A DNA stretch of 64,000 bases from Prorocentrum cordatum (GCA_963575745.1 CAUYUJ010000201.1:1-64000), one strand, 5' to 3'; positions 1 to 12,754 are shown, counted from the first letter of the stretch. A program made the numbers and translations. Notes: generated by a model from the letters alone, not told the origin.

Positions 1-29
1 TACTACTACTACTACTACTACACTACTAT

Positions 30-107
<78 letters not shown>

Positions 108-118
108 CACCACCACCA
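1..118. repeat. (TAC)n microsatellite at left edge
   Basis: An uninterrupted TAC/CTA tract passes into (CCA)n at its right end. It is clipped by the window edge. Confidence 0.95.
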
Positions 119-990
119 CTCTGTGTCAATCCTCGCTCATCCGCACCCGCCCCCACACACACACACGCACAGCGTCGCCTGCCACACGCTTCCTTACTCT
201 CATTGTTCCTCGTTTCCCCATCATCCTCATCCTCTCCAACCCCGCTCCTAATTCGCTCCAGCCACACCACTGATGGTCGCCAGTCCCTTTCCTCATTCCG
301 AATCCTCCTCCACGACCGTAATCATTGGGGTTCAGGCATGTTGCAAAACCTTCGCCCGCGGCCGCTTGGCTGCTGCTGCCTGGTCCGGGATATGAGATGT
401 TGATCGGTTCCGCCTTCGCCGTGTGAGAATGCTGGCGCTGGGTTTCGTCGACCCCGCTTCTGAGACAGAGCCGCTAGCGGTCCCTCGTCGCTTGGCCTGT
501 TGTGTTCGGGCGATGCTGCAGTCCCTGGAGCTGCGCGACATCCACAGTCAGCAAGCAGCGATGCAAGCCTTCACGCTGGGCGTGGTCCTGACGCACTTCG
601 TGGCGCACTTCGACTCCATCGTGAAGCGAAGCGTGCCAAGTATCAGTGGCAGGGACGCGCTCTCGGGGTCCGTGCTGCCGTGGCGATCGTGCCGTTGAAT
701 CTGGCCGACCTCTTACCGCTTCCTGCGGGGGGGGGTCGGCTGCGGTGTATGAGTACTACCCGTATCATGCATCTTACCATGAGTAGTAACATTATGATTC
801 AATGATTCATAAGTTTGAAAACTAATATTGGTATACGTGTGCTTATAAAGATTGGTATGATTTGTACTACGAGTAGTATTAATAAAGGTATTATCATTAC
901 GAGTGTTGGCAGTATGTGTTGTTACGACTGGTACTATTAATGGCGCGTTCTATCCGCATGAGAGATAGCGATATTACGCTTCCCACGACG
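119..990. other. Unassigned sequence, no gene seen
   Basis: Mixed-composition DNA. Open frames here are short, occur on both strands and show no recognisable protein. From about 770 the sequence turns AT-rich, with scattered TAGTA/TACTA motifs leading into the next (CTA)n tract. Confidence 0.5.
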
Positions 991-2070
<1,080 letters not shown>

Positions 2071-2480
2071 CTATCTGCACTACTAGTCTTAATCTTTGTA
2101 CGAGGATCAATTTCGTAAACATGGTTCATATTGCAATATAATTACAAACGGGATTAATACTAGTATTCGTATTGTTGTTGGTGATCGTACTATGATTGTT
2201 GGGGTTCGTCCTGGTCCCGGGTGTCGTTCCCTCCTCTGCCCTCTGCTGCCGCTGCTTTTCCGGGTCGTCCACCTTGTAGGCCCCTTGGCGGGGTCGGGCA
2301 TGACCGATCAGATTTATACACAATCCCATCTGGAGCTGGAATGCGATTGTACATACACTCGATCTGCAACCGATGCGCCGTCTAGGCACAGTTCCTGACT
2401 GTCTGTACGATTCTCCATATTATTAATAGTATTCTGCAATGTTATTCGTAACGTTCTTTTTCCCAATACTACTACTATTA
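2071..2480. other. Unassigned AT-leaning spacer
   Basis: Single-copy-looking sequence between the TAC tract and the GC-rich block. No coding or repeat signal was recognised. Confidence 0.4.
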
Positions 2481-3589
2481 TTCGGCGCCTTCAATCGGCC
2501 TCTGCACTGCCGCTTGGCTTCGCCAGGGAAGTGACGTTTCTGTTCGTGCTGAGTTCCCTCGGGAGCCGCTCCGCGCTGAGAGGCTTACCGGCCCCCCGCC
2601 CAGCGCTGGCGGCGCTTCTGGGGGGGGGGCGGGGCGGCGCCGCCCCTGGCCTTGCGGGGGTTGTTTACCATGTTCATCCTGCCTTTTCTCCAACCTGCGG
2701 CGCGGCGGGTCGTAACCTGGCCGCGCGGATGGAAGAGGGGCCGCCGCGGAGGAGGGTTTTGGCGGCGGAGAGACTGTGATCCGCGACGCGGGCCTGAAGC
2801 AGCGGGAAGCCGTCCTCGAGTCTGGCTGGCTCGATCCTGGCGATCCCGAGTGCGTTCTCTGCAGCGGCACCCTCGCCCGCGGATGCCGCGGCTGAGAGCG
2901 CCGCGCATGCAAATATTGCGGTGCTCCCATTTTGCGCGGCACGGAGGTTCACCGTCGCCCGCGCTGCTGCGGCACTCGGCGGCATTCGTGCATGGACCAT
3001 TTATTATTCGAGGAATGGGATAGCCAGGAGGACGAGCCTGGTGCGCGACGTTAGGCGGGTCGGGGGCGCCGTGGGCGGGCCCCCCATCATCTTCGCGATG
3101 CCTCGCATTGTTCAGCCAGGTGTGCGTCCAGTTCAGAGTTCTGTACATGTGCGTGGCGCTCTACGTTCCCTTTCCTCACAGCGGGCCACTCAGGCCCTGG
3201 ACAGCCTCGCCCACTGCCCGGGAGCCTGCCAGGGCTGCATGCGTTAATGTTGATCGTGCTTCTTACATGGCTTTTAAACAGAATGAGGGCTTGCACGAGG
3301 CCCCTCTGGGTCTGATCATCCCCCGGGTTGGCTAGCCTTCGCGCGGCGGGTCCGCGGAACGTCGCCCCGCGGCCTCCGCCGCCGTCGCCGCCCCCCAACG
3401 CCCGCGAACCCCAGGGACAGGCCGAGGGCGAGGAGAAGGCCCAGCACCGCCGCCGCGCCGATCACGTGGGGCAGGCACGGGCCGCCCAGCGGGAGGCCCG
3501 CCTGCAGCAGCGGTCAACCTCAAAATCGCGGATCATGTCGTACGGTCCATTCCTGGCGGTGCCGCCTGGCCCTGCTGCGCTGCCCTCAG
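2481..3589. other. GC-rich unassigned block
   Basis: Strongly GC-rich DNA open in several frames on both strands. A minus-strand frame (2674-3000) is Ala-rich and coding-like, but nothing was recognised. Confidence 0.35.
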
Positions 3590-4340
3590 CGGCCGAGCCA
3601 CTCCTGGAGGTCGCGAAAAAGGCCGCCGGGCGGAGCCGCTCTCGTCAGCCTCACGCCCTGCAGCTTCAGGATGCCCTCCGCCACCGTCTCGCGGTCGGCT
3701 TCGCTGGCCCATGCCATCTTGACTTTGACGCACTTCTGGTCGTAATTAGCACGGCTGGATCTTGAAGTGCTTGCACAGCTGCGACGCGGACTGGGCGTTG
3801 CCGCTCAAGCGAGCGCAGAGTTCCACCAGCTTTTCCCTCTTCGCCCTCTCGTCGTCGACCAGGGCCCAGATCCGCCTCCACGATGCACGGGAAGGGGGGC
3901 CCATGTTGTGGACCGAAGGGCTCTTGCCCTTGCAGGCCGCGCTGTAAGCCTGGCCCGCGTCGCGGGCTGCCGCCGCCATCGCGATCGCCGCCAGCATCTC
4001 GAAGGCGTAGAACGCCGCCGCCCCCAAGCCCCCCAGGGCGATGTCGCGCGCGGGAGCACGAGCCGCGCCAGGTGCTAAGCCGTCTCCTCGAGGTCCCCCT
4101 GCCGTCGGCGCGCAGCCGCCGCGCCCCGCCGAGGCTGGCGCGCCGCAGGCGGCGGCATGCACTCGCCCTCCTCGCCCCCGCCCTCGCCCTGCACCGCGCG
4201 GAGGCGGCGACGTTGCTGGCGAGGCTCACCCCCGCGACCGCGACCAGCTCCACCGGGGCTCCCCCGAACGCGGCGGGCCCGCCGCCAGGGGCCGCCGCGG
4301 CGGGGGCCGGCACTGCCCATGCGGGCGCTGCGACTGCCAT
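3590..4340 (-). pseudogene. Degraded or frameshifted minus-strand reading frame, unknown protein
   Basis: On the minus strand a good ATG context starts MAVAAPAWAVPAPAAAAPGG, an Ala/Pro-rich start that loses frame near 4200-4060. A second frame then runs through AFYAFEMLAAIAMAAAARDA to QSASQLCKHFKIQPC, with a charged helix-like DDERAKREKLVELCARLSG. After PC, one extra T near 3745-3750 shifts the frame. The third frame then reads NYDQKCVKVKMAWASEAD to a natural-looking stop after DLQEWLGR near 3590. GC-rich third positions and sensible residues in each segment argue for former coding. I do not recognise the family. A sequencing slip or an unseen splice are alternatives to decay. Confidence 0.4.
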
Positions 4341-5165
4341 GGCGGACGGCTGCAGAGCTTCGCCGAGGCTGGGTGCAGCGCAGGGATGGCCGGACGCCAG
4401 TGAAGTGCCGTTTGAAGAAATGGCTACATTGCGACTCCAACGTCAACGAAACGCACGCACACAGCGGGCACTCGATGGAAGCGGGCAAAGCCAAAACCGC
4501 CCCGCCGAACTACAAGCCAGCTCGACAGCATCCAAGTGCAAGGGCGAAGCGCGCGCGCTGGGTACTGCGAAGAACCGCCCCGCAGAAGCCGCACTGGCTC
4601 GTCAAACAGAACGCCCCCTCCACACTACGGTAGCTGCGATCGCGCACGCGATGCGCCGTGAGGACTCTTTCTGATGATAACACTGCCGGGCACTGGACCC
4701 CCTCGACCAACTCAGGGCACGCGCACGAGAACCAATCCAAGTCGACATACGCGGGAGGCGCACGCGCGGACCGAAACAAACCGTCAGGGCGGATCGTCCA
4801 CCAGCGGCGCTGCACCTGGGGGGCCACCGGCGCCTGCGGTGGGTAAGCCGCCGCCCAGCTCCAGACCCGCAGGATGCGGGGGTCCAGCGAGAGCACCCCC
4901 TGCACGAACTCCGAGTCCTCGAGAAGGAGCCCGAGGACGGCGGCCCCATTACTCCAGCAGCTCCTCCCGCTCCTCGCACACCACGAGAGCCTCAAGTCGC
5001 TGACGGAGAAGTGCGCCAGCGGGGGCGCATGCTGCGAAAGGAGCCCGTCCGCCCCGATGGCCTGGCCACGGGCGAGGGGCAGGGAGCCGAAGACGGCCGT
5101 CAGCGGCACCTCGTGCTCGCACGGCCGCCGCAGCATCCGGAAGAGGAGCCCGAGGCGCAATGCGC
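4341..5165 (-). other. GC-rich block with weak minus-strand coding look
   Basis: A long minus-strand open frame (4510-5214) includes plausible segments such as EHEVPLTAVFGSLPLARGQ and LLLEDSEFVQGVLSLDPRIL. It has no recognisable domain, and an adjacent frame is also partly sensible. It may be a gene fragment or a chance frame in GC-rich DNA. Confidence 0.2.
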
Positions 5166-5670
5166 AACGATGCTGTCCCCCCAGCAGCCCTCGAAAGTGA
5201 CGACGGCTTCGCAATCAGCAGCCCCACTGGGATGGCGAGGTCTAGTCTGAATCTGCGGCGGGTGCCCGCCATGCTGCTGCCACCCCCCCCCCCCAGGCAG
5301 CCCTTGAAAGTGGCGACAGATTCGCAAATCGAAGCTCCCAAGGAATGGCGAGGCCTACTCTGAAACTGCGGCGTGTCCCAACTATGCTGCCCCCCCGCAG
5401 CCCTCGAACGGGGCGACGGTTTCGCAGATCGCAGCCCCCCAGGGATGGCAAGGTCTAACGTTTTTTGTTATACGGCGAGTACCCACCATGCTGCCCCCAC
5501 CCCTCCCCGCAGCCATCGAACGTGGCGACAGTCTCGCAGATGACCGCCGCCCCCCATGGATGCCGAGGCCGAATCTGAATCTGCGGCGAGCACCTTCTAG
5601 GTTGCCCCCCCCCCCTCCCCGCGCCAGCCCTCGAAATTGGCGACAGCGTCGCAGTTCGCAGCCCACCGGC
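5166..5670. repeat. ~113 bp tandem satellite, about 4.5 copies
   Basis: Units start near 5170, 5285, 5393, 5505 and 5620. Each carries CAGCCCTCGAA...GGCGACAG, then a TTCGCA(G/A)AT block, then GGCGAGG(T/C)CTA, then CTGCGGCG and ATGCTGC(C)n. Identity between units is roughly 70-80% by eye. Confidence 0.85.
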
Positions 5671-6160
5671 GACGGCGAGGAGGCGGGGCAGCAGGCAAGT
5701 GGGAGGCAGGGCAGAAGACGGGCAGGAGGCAGGGCAGGAAGCAGACAAGGTGGGAGGTGGGAGGAGGAGCGTGCAGCCGCAGTGCTCTGCTCAAAACGAA
5801 AGCCCAACGCAGGAGGGTTGGGAACGGATCGTGCTGCTCCACGTGCCCAGGAGCGTCCCCTGTTAGACAGCGCCTCTTCCCGTGCGCACGACTAGAATGC
5901 GCTGGTGCTAGGCGTGCCCGTCTCCTGCGCAGGCCAACTCTGCTGGCACAACACCCTCTATCAGACACCCCTTCCCCAAGCTGGCTTCCGCTAGTTCTGT
6001 GGTGCTAAACGTGCCCCTACCCCTGCAGCACCCTATGTGAACAAGAGAAGGAACGAGGAAGTGGAGGAGAAAAATGAGCGAGGATGAAGGGGAAGAGAGG
6101 AAGGGAGGAGAGTGGAAGGACCAAGCAAGGTCAGACCAAAGCTTGCACGCACTTCAAAGA
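5671..6160. other. Spacer with GGCAGG-rich stretch
   Basis: A short GCAGGCAGGG-like low-complexity run (5690-5760) is followed by sequence with no recognised feature. Confidence 0.4.
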
Positions 6161-6164
6161 TCCT

Positions 6165-7480
6165 CAAAATTATGTAGGTTCCAATAGGGTTCCGAGAATA
6201 GGACCCAATAGGGTTCCCATAGGATCCCAACAGGATCCGAATAGGATCCCAAGTTGATTATTCAGACTTGTTCTTCAGTTCGGGTCGTCCTCGGTTTAGG
6301 TGATCCCTCGGTTAGGAGGGTTGTCTCGGATTGGGTGTGTTCATCGGGTTGCGTGTACTCCTAGGTTCTGGCTTTGTACCGCCGTCCCGGACATCGCCTG
6401 TTGCCGCCAGACCGTTGTCGCGCGGCCGCCGACCAAAAAGTGTATTCCTAGGTTCGGGTTGTGTACACTTCCTCGGTGTGTTTTTTCCTCGGCGTGCATT
6501 CGTGCACCTCGAACCTTCCAAACCCTGCAAGACCCCTAACGATTCCAACAGGAAGATACCAATAGGATCCAAATAGAATTCAAATAGGATTCCGAACGCT
6601 AATTCTTCAGTTTGAGTGTTCCTCGGTTTGGGTGGTTTCCTCGGTTCTTTATACTGTTCCTCGGTTTGGGATGTTTTCCCTCAGTTTGAGTGTTTCATCG
6701 GTTTGGGTTTGTTTCCTCGGCTTGCATGTTTCTGTGGTTTGGGTGGTTTCTTCAGTGTGGATGCGTTAATGGGTTTGGGTGTTCCTAAATGTGTTGTGTG
6801 TCAATATGTGTTTTGTTCCTCGGCGTGCCTTCGTTTCCTTCGAATTCCCCATACCCTTCAGGATCCCTAGCGATTCCAGTATTATGTTAGTATGATTCAA
6901 ACAGACATCCAGCGGGGCTATGTACGTTTGTTCTTCGATTGATGCTTCTTCGGTTTGGGTGTTTTCCGCTGTTCGTTTCGTATTGCCTCGGTGTTGCGTG
7001 CTCTTCCTCGGTGTAGGTTGTTCCTCGGTGCGGGTCGTTCTCCTCGGTTTGGGTTGTTTTCTTCGGTTTGGGTTGTTTTCCTCGGTTTGGGTTGTTCCTC
7101 GGTTTGGCTTGTTCCTCGGTTAAGGTGTTTCTTCGGTTTGGGCGATTCCTTGGCATGCTTTCGTCCCCCTCGAACCCTCAAAACCCTGCAAGACCACCAG
7201 CGATTCCAATAGGGTAATACGAACACCCAAACAGACTTCCAACAGGACTCCTTTGTTCTTCAGTTTAAATGTTCCTCGGTTTGGATGGTTTCTTCGATTC
7301 GTTTTGTTGTCCCTGGTTGGGGTTTGTGCTCATCGGTTTGAAAAGTTTATTCCTCGGTTTGGGTTGTTTTCCTCGGCGTGGGTGTTTTCCTCGGTTTGGG
7401 TGTTTTCCTCGGTATGGGTTGTTTCCCTCAGTTTGAGTTTTTCCTCGGTTTGTTGTCGACTTCCTCGGTTAAGGAGGAGC
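6165..7480. repeat. ~315 bp higher-order repeat built from TTCCTCGGTTTGGG motifs
   Basis: Four supra-units (about 6240-6600, 6600-6915, 6915-7250, 7250-7480) each open with GTTCTTCAGTTT or a close variant. They carry many copies of a ~14 bp TTCCTCGGTTTGGGT motif, then a CCTCGAACC...AACCCTGCA(A)GACC block, then AT-richer AGCGATTCCAATAGGAT sequence. It lies directly 3' of clathrin exon 4, in the following intron if the gene continues. Confidence 0.85.
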
Positions 7481-7602
7481 CACAAAGTGACGAGGGCAGG
7501 GAGGAGGGGGGCAGGGGAGGAAAGGAAGGGGGGGAGCAGGAGAAAGGGGAGGGGGGAGATGGAGAGGAGAACGCCCGCGGGGCCGGAGGAGGCGGGGAGC
7601 AC

Positions 7603-7685
7603 CGGGCAAGCGTGAAAGCAATCTCCGCGCGGTTGCCCAGCTGCTGCAGGCCGCTGACGTAGTTGATGAAGGACGCCTCGTTCAC
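7603..7685 (-). CDS. CHC: Clathrin heavy chain, linker-start exon (exon 4 of 4 seen)
   Basis: This 83 nt exon starts VNEASFINYVSGLQQLGN and continues RAEIAFTLA plus two bases of an Arg codon. It matches the first alpha-helix after the clathrin propeller, which in other species reads like VxExNIIPYxxxxLxNxxLAxxxAxR. The acceptor CGTGGCAG|G follows a CT-rich tract. The donor is CCCG|GTGCTC, leaving phase 2. Intron 3 between exon 3 and this exon is about 8.6 kb. No downstream exon (the NLPGAEELF-type segment) was found before the left edge, so the next intron is probably at least 7.6 kb or further exons were missed. Confidence 0.8.
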
Positions 7686-8095
7686 CTGCCACGAGGGCTG
7701 GGGAGAACAAAAAACAAAAACGGTGTCATGATGCGATCGGCTTAGGATACGACACAAGAATTCTGGACTACCCAGCGGCCCTCGAGGAACACACAGACGT
7801 CATGATATGATTGTCTCAGGATGCGCTCGAGGAACTCCTGCGTACCTAGCAGTTATCGTTTGTGGAGTCCGCAAGGACCGCTCGGAAATCCTGGAAATCC
7901 TGGAGCGTATCAATATCATGAGGTATTGCTCCTCTGAGGACAGGACAGGACAGCGGCCCGCGGGCTCCGCCTTCCCACGACAGAGCTCTGGGCCGAAACA
8001 ATGCTCAGCGCAGAGACACATCATGAGTGCGACGCTCGGCGTAGAATATTTCGGACGCTCTAGGAAACATCTGGCCCCTGCAACCTTGTCCTCAT
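7686..8095. other. Intron 3, 3' part, no feature seen
   Basis: Intronic sequence upstream of exon 4 in the gene's orientation. A CT-rich run adjoins the acceptor on the minus strand. Short ATCATGA motifs recur (7740, 7803, 7915, 8023), without a clear period. Confidence 0.4.
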
Positions 8096-8230
8096 CATGA
8101 AACGCCTCCCTCCTCCTGCTCCTCCTCCTCTTGCTCCTCCTCCTCCTGCTCCTCATCCTCATCCTCCTCCTCCTCTCCTTCTCCTCCTCCTCCTCCTCCT
8201 CCTCCTCCTCCTCCTCCTCCTCCTCAATCT
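8096..8230. repeat. (CTC)n / (TCC)n microsatellite
   Basis: Near-perfect triplet tract, the immediate left neighbour of the hairpin-bounded element. Confidence 0.95.
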
Positions 8231-8274
8231 CATCCCTCCTTCTCCTCCCACTCCATTCCTCTTTCCTTCTAAAT

Positions 8275-9295
8275 CCGCCGACCCTGTCGGCGTGTGGAAG
8301 ACGCTCGTCTATTGGTCGCCGTCGTCATCGTCGTCGTCGTTTCGTCTCCGTCGTCTCCTCGTCGTCTCCGTCGTCGTCTCCGTCTCCGTCTTCTCCCCGT
8401 CATCTCTGTCAATCGTCGTCTCCATCGTCCCCCGTCTCCTTTCCGTGGGCCCTCCTCCTTAAACGCGCCAGCCAAACCGACATTGAGCAACGTCGTGACT
8501 GAGTCGAAAAGAAACCCCTTCCCTTTGGTCCCTTCCCCGCGGGGAGAGGGGTCCCGTGGATACCACCCGAGCGGTTCCAGGGCCCAGAAAAGCCCCAAGA
8601 CGCGGCAAGAGTGCCCCAAGAAGTCCCCAAGACGGACCTCGAAGGTCCTGAATCGCCGAATTGCCTCCAGACGGCTCAAGAGGTTTTCAAAACGCCCCAG
8701 GAAGTTTACACGAGCACTTCCACGAGGGCCCCGAGGGGCAAAAATCATAGATGTTCCTCAAGTGCTTGAAAGATGTTGGCGTTCTCATCTTGTCGGCTTC
8801 CAGACGCTCCAAGGCGGCCCCAAGAGACCCCCAAGATCGCCCCAAGGGACCTCCAAGAGGGCCCCAAAACGACCCAAGAGGGCCCCAAGACCGCCTAAGA
8901 GGCCTCCAAGACTGCCCAAGAAGCCCCCAAGACGGCCCCAGGGAGCCCAGACGGAGGAAGCGAACTGACATTACAAGCCCTCGGCCAGAGGCCCACAGAT
9001 GCCCCGAAGAAGCCCTCCAAGAGGCCCCCAGAGGCCCCCAAGAGACCCCAGGGAAGCCCGAAGAGGCCCCCACGAGGCTCCCATGAGGCCCCCAAGAGCC
9101 TCCCAAGAGGACCAAAACTATCCCCAAGAGGCCTCCGAGAGCGCTCGTCCTCGTAGTCGTCGTGGTCGTCGTCGTCATCGTTGTCGTCTTCTTCGCCGCC
9201 TCCGCCGCCGCCGCCGTCGGTGTCGTCCTTGTCGTCGTCGTCGTGGTCGTCGTTGTCGTCGTCGTCGCCGTCTCCGTCGTCGTCGTCGTCGTCCA

Positions 9296-9333
<38 letters not shown>

Positions 9334-9431
9334 GTGTCGTCGTCGTCATCGTCGTCGTCCTCGTCGTCGTCCTCGTCGTCGTCCTCGTCGTCGTTCAGGG
9401 TCGGCGGCACCGGCCGTACGGCCTCTCCGAT
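8275..9431 (+). mobile_element. Hairpin-bounded repeat element, copy 1
   Basis: The left end is CCGACCCTGTCGGCGTGTG, where CCGAC/GTCGG can pair. The right end is GCACCGGCCGTACGGCCT, where GGCCGTACGGCC is a perfect palindrome. Between them are (GTC)-rich runs (8315-8400), a CCTTCCCCGCGGGGAGAGG foldback, a degenerate CCCCAAGA(G/C)GGCC minisatellite (8580-9125), and a (GTC)n tract (9145-9395). The same ends in the same order occur at 21901-23225. No protein was recognised, so it is probably non-autonomous. Calling it mobile is inference from the shared ends around different cores. Confidence 0.5.
9145..9398. repeat. (GTC/TCG)n microsatellite
   Basis: Triplet tract with occasional GCC and TCC interruptions, inside copy 1 of the hairpin-bounded element. 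Confidence 0.95.
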
Positions 9432-9504
9432 AACTCCTCCCTGTCGCGCCTTGGGGCTGGTCGAAGGGGCGAGCCAGACGTGTCGCCTTAGGCCTCCTCA
9501 CCGT

Positions 9505-9700
9505 TTCTGATCCTGGAGCGTAGAATTTACAAGACTTTGGCGGGCGGGTCGTTTTCAAACTGTGGCTCTCGCCTTAGCGCCGCGCACACTCGTCTTAAAC
9601 GGCGTAAGAGCTTCACGAATGGAGGGCAAGTCGCTTTCAGAATGTGGCTCTCGCCTTGACGCCGCGCACATTCCGTCTTGATTATTTGCAAGAGGCGTCC
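9505..9700. repeat. Two copies of an ~85-95 bp repeat also found at 24.85-25.29 kb
   Basis: Each copy carries GGGCGGGTC...TTTCA(A/G)A, then TGTGGCTCTCGCCTT, then CGCCGCGCACA, then TCGTCTT. Related units with AAAATGGAGCTCTCGCCT occur at 24850-25290. Confidence 0.75.
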
Positions 9701-11090
9701 GCAAGGTGTTCCCCTCCCACCGCTCCCCAACATCAATCCCACGCACCCCGATCCCTTCAAAGGCAAGGTTCCTCATCGAGGGCAGTTCATGCCCTTGCTG
9801 AGGGCAGCTAGTAAACAATCAAAATACTGGCATCCCTTTTTCTTCTCGTATTGCTGCTGAACAAGCGTGCGCCGCCTACGACGCGCCAAATGTGCGCCGG
9901 CATTGTCCTCTCCTCTTCCACCACCTCCACAACTGGTATGATTCGAGCGTAAGGCCGGCACAAGCATGGCTGGCCTGTATGTCATTGTACTCTAGCAGGG
10001 CTGCAGTCGGAGACAGGAGAATGGCGAGTGCAGACAGAACTTCAGCTCGCGCCCAACCCCCTCCAACATCACATCAACCCGACCCTCCCAAAGAGCACGT
10101 GTGGCCCTTAACGAAGGCCTATAGTCCACAGGCCCTGAGTTCTTGTGCCCTGAACTCGATTCGGGCCAATGTGCCGATGCCCGACGAGCTGGATTGAAAC
10201 GGTGCCGAAGCCGAGGGTCTCGGCGGTCAACACGCTCGCAGCGGTCGACATGCACGGTATGCTGCTGTCCACCTCCACCAACATCCGGTATTCTCATAAC
10301 AACCACCTCCACCTCTTCCACGCTGCCCTCACCGAGGGTCATGGGCATTGAAAATTATGCTTGTGTTAGTACTACAGAGTTGGCGGTCGACACGCCCAGT
10401 AATCCCTATCACAACGGCCTGGACTTGGGAACCAGTCGCTCCACTCTGCTTGCTCATCGAGTGGCGGCTCGAGCACGAGAGATTGGCGACCTACATGAAG
10501 TTGCGAGGTTGGCGGTCCGAGCTAAGGAGATTGGCGGCGTGATTTTCCTCCTAGAGCAGCACTCCTCCACCACAGCCTCACAACCTCCACAAAGGCCCTC
10601 ACCCCCCTCGCCCACACCGCCCCCTCTGCGCCTCGGGCGCCAGACTGGTGGCAGAAAAAAACGGCATCCCATACACGCAGAGCATCTGAGATATGCCGAC
10701 CAAGCCGACTCCATGGTCTGCAACCGGGGCCACGTGCCTCAAGGGCCCACCACCACGGCCAAGAATACGGAGGCGGAGGGGTCCGAGGAGTGGGCTACAC
10801 TCAGCCGCTGTTCGTCTCGGGAGCCGCTGCGCTCGAACATACGCCACAACGTCAAGGTGCTCGGCCCACAACAGGTTTCACAGGAAGCAACCGAACGCCC
10901 GCAATGACTGCCATCTTCTCCTCCTCCATCCTCCTCCCTTTTCATCATGCTCCTCTCCACCACCTCCCCATCCTCGGCAAGCGCCTTCCAGAGGTGTGAA
11001 CCTGGAGTCAGCGGGGTACGCGAACAGTGTAGGCCTGAAAATGCAGACTGGCCTTCTCCGAAGGCTTCCGACGACGCTGGACTCGCTACA
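9701..11090. other. Intron 3, unassigned, with diverged internal duplications
   Basis: GGCGGTC(A/G)ACACGC and (T)CCACCTCCAC motifs recur near 10220, 10270, 10380 and 10560, suggesting an old duplication. No coding signal was recognised. Confidence 0.35.
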
Positions 11091-11094
11091 GCCC

Positions 11095-11159
11095 CCCGCC
11101 CTACCCGCCACCCGCTCACGCACACAAGCCACGCACACACCGCACCACACACACACACA

Positions 11160-11250
<91 letters not shown>

Positions 11251-11255
11251 GCAGG
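11095..11255. repeat. (CA)n / (CGCA)n microsatellite
   Basis: Mixed ACAC and ACGC dinucleotide tract; CGCA tetramers dominate at 11160-11200. Confidence 0.95.
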
Positions 11256-11374
11256 CACATCCGTACCCGTCCCACAGCAGGGGGAGAGGAGAAGGGAGGC
11301 GAGAAGGGGAAATTATGTGCGGAGTGAAGAAGCGAAAATGAAAGAAAAAGAGAGAGTGTGTGTGTGTACATCAG

Positions 11375-11510
11375 AGTGAGGGGGCCGAACGGTCAATCAT
11401 TGTCCCTGGGTGTGTGGCTGAATAACGAATTCGTGGTGGGAATTCTGCTTGTTGCTTTGTTGTTGTTGTTGCTGGTGTTGTTGTTGTTGTTTGTTGTCGT
11501 CGTCCCACGC
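11375..11510 (-). mobile_element. Type IV unit head with (CAA)n tract, minus orientation
   Basis: On the minus strand a (CAA)n tract (plus 11446-11500) is followed by sequence containing CCCAGGGACAATGA and ending CCCCTCACTCTGA. The same head follows (CAA)n at 58851-58925 on the plus strand. Confidence 0.6.
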
Positions 11511-11775
11511 GCGACCCACCCGCGACCCACCCCGCGACCCACCCCGCGACCCACCCCGCGACCCACGCCGCGACCCACCCCGCGACCCACCCGCGACCCA
11601 CCCCGCGACCCACCCCGCGACCCATCCCGCGACCCACCCGCGACCCACCTGCGACCCACCCGCGACCCACCCCGCAACCTACCCGCAACCCACCCGCGAC
11701 CCATCTGCGACCCATCCGCGACCCACCCGCGACCCACCCCGCGACCCACCCGCTACCCACCCCGCGACCCACCCT
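11508..11775. repeat. GCGACCCACC minisatellite
   Basis: About 24 copies of a 10-11 bp unit (CGCGACCCACC and variants). It restarts at 11937-12032 after a 160 bp gap, and its reverse complement occurs next to another (CAA)n tract at 34115-34255. Confidence 0.95.
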
Positions 11776-11936
11776 CAAGGGAAGAAAAACCACCCGGACC
11801 CGACAATCGACGTTTACTAAACGACCCTCGGCGTTTACTAAATAGCACTGCCCTGTTCGATTCATTCCTTGCGTGCGTTTACTAGCCGGCTTCGCTTGCC
11901 AGGGTGATTATGATGGGGTGAATTGTCTGCCCTCTA

Positions 11937-12032
11937 CACCCGCGACCCACCCGCGACCCAACAGCGACCCACCCGCGAACCACCCGCGACGCACCCGCGA
12001 CCCATTTGCGACCCACCCGCGACCTACCCACA
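11937..12032. repeat. GCGACCCACC minisatellite, second block
   Basis: Eight or nine copies of the same 10-11 bp unit. The 60 bp after it holds a short GGCGCCTGCGGCGGGCT duplication (12050, 12090). Confidence 0.9.
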
Positions 12033-12319
12033 CTGGTTTAACGAAAAAATCGGCGCCTGCGGCGGGCTCGTTGCATGATTTGTGAAACTTTGGCGCCTGC
12101 GGCGGGCTTCTCCAGAGTCTCGCACACTGCCGACGTCCCCACCGCCCCCTCACTCTTATCCGCATCTGTACGCTGGGTACGGTCTCGTGTCCGCGGTCGG
12201 CCCACCTGAGGGCGACACGTTTGGCTCCAGGCCCGCTCAGGCTGTAAGCGTCCTACTCCTACTCCTGCTCACGTCCCTCCTCCTGGTTCCTGGTACCTTG
12301 TGTCATGAGTGTCTTCGGA

Positions 12320-12582
12320 GGTTGGCATCCTCCCTCCCTCCTCCTCCTCCTCTTCCTCCTCCTCCTCCTTCTCCTCCTCCTCCTCCTCCTCCTGTCACTC
12401 CTCCTCCTCCTCCTCCTCCTCTCCTCCTCCTCTCCTCCTCCTCCTCCTCCTCCTCCTCTCCTCCTCCTCCTACTCCTCTCACTCCTCCTCCTCCTCCTCC
12501 TCCTCCTCCTCCTCCTCCTCCTCCTCCTCCTCCTCCTCCACCCTCCGCCTCCTGCTCCTCTTCCTCCTCCTCCCTATTACTC
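12320..12582. repeat. (CTC)n microsatellite
   Basis: Triplet tract with occasional CTT and ACT interruptions. Confidence 0.95.
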
Positions 12583-12599
12583 GACCTTACCAGATAATG

Positions 12600-12613
12600 G
12601 TCATCACCACTAC

Positions 12614-12678
<65 letters not shown>

Positions 12679-12754
12679 GCATCATCATCATCAGCAGCAT
12701 CATCATCAGCAACATCATCATCATCAGCAGCAGCATCACCAGCATCAGCATCAG

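Noticed and set aside
4510-5214. 234-codon minus-strand frame as a gene
   Set aside because: Only parts look coding, overlapping frames look equally good, and no domain is recognised; kept only as a weak note.
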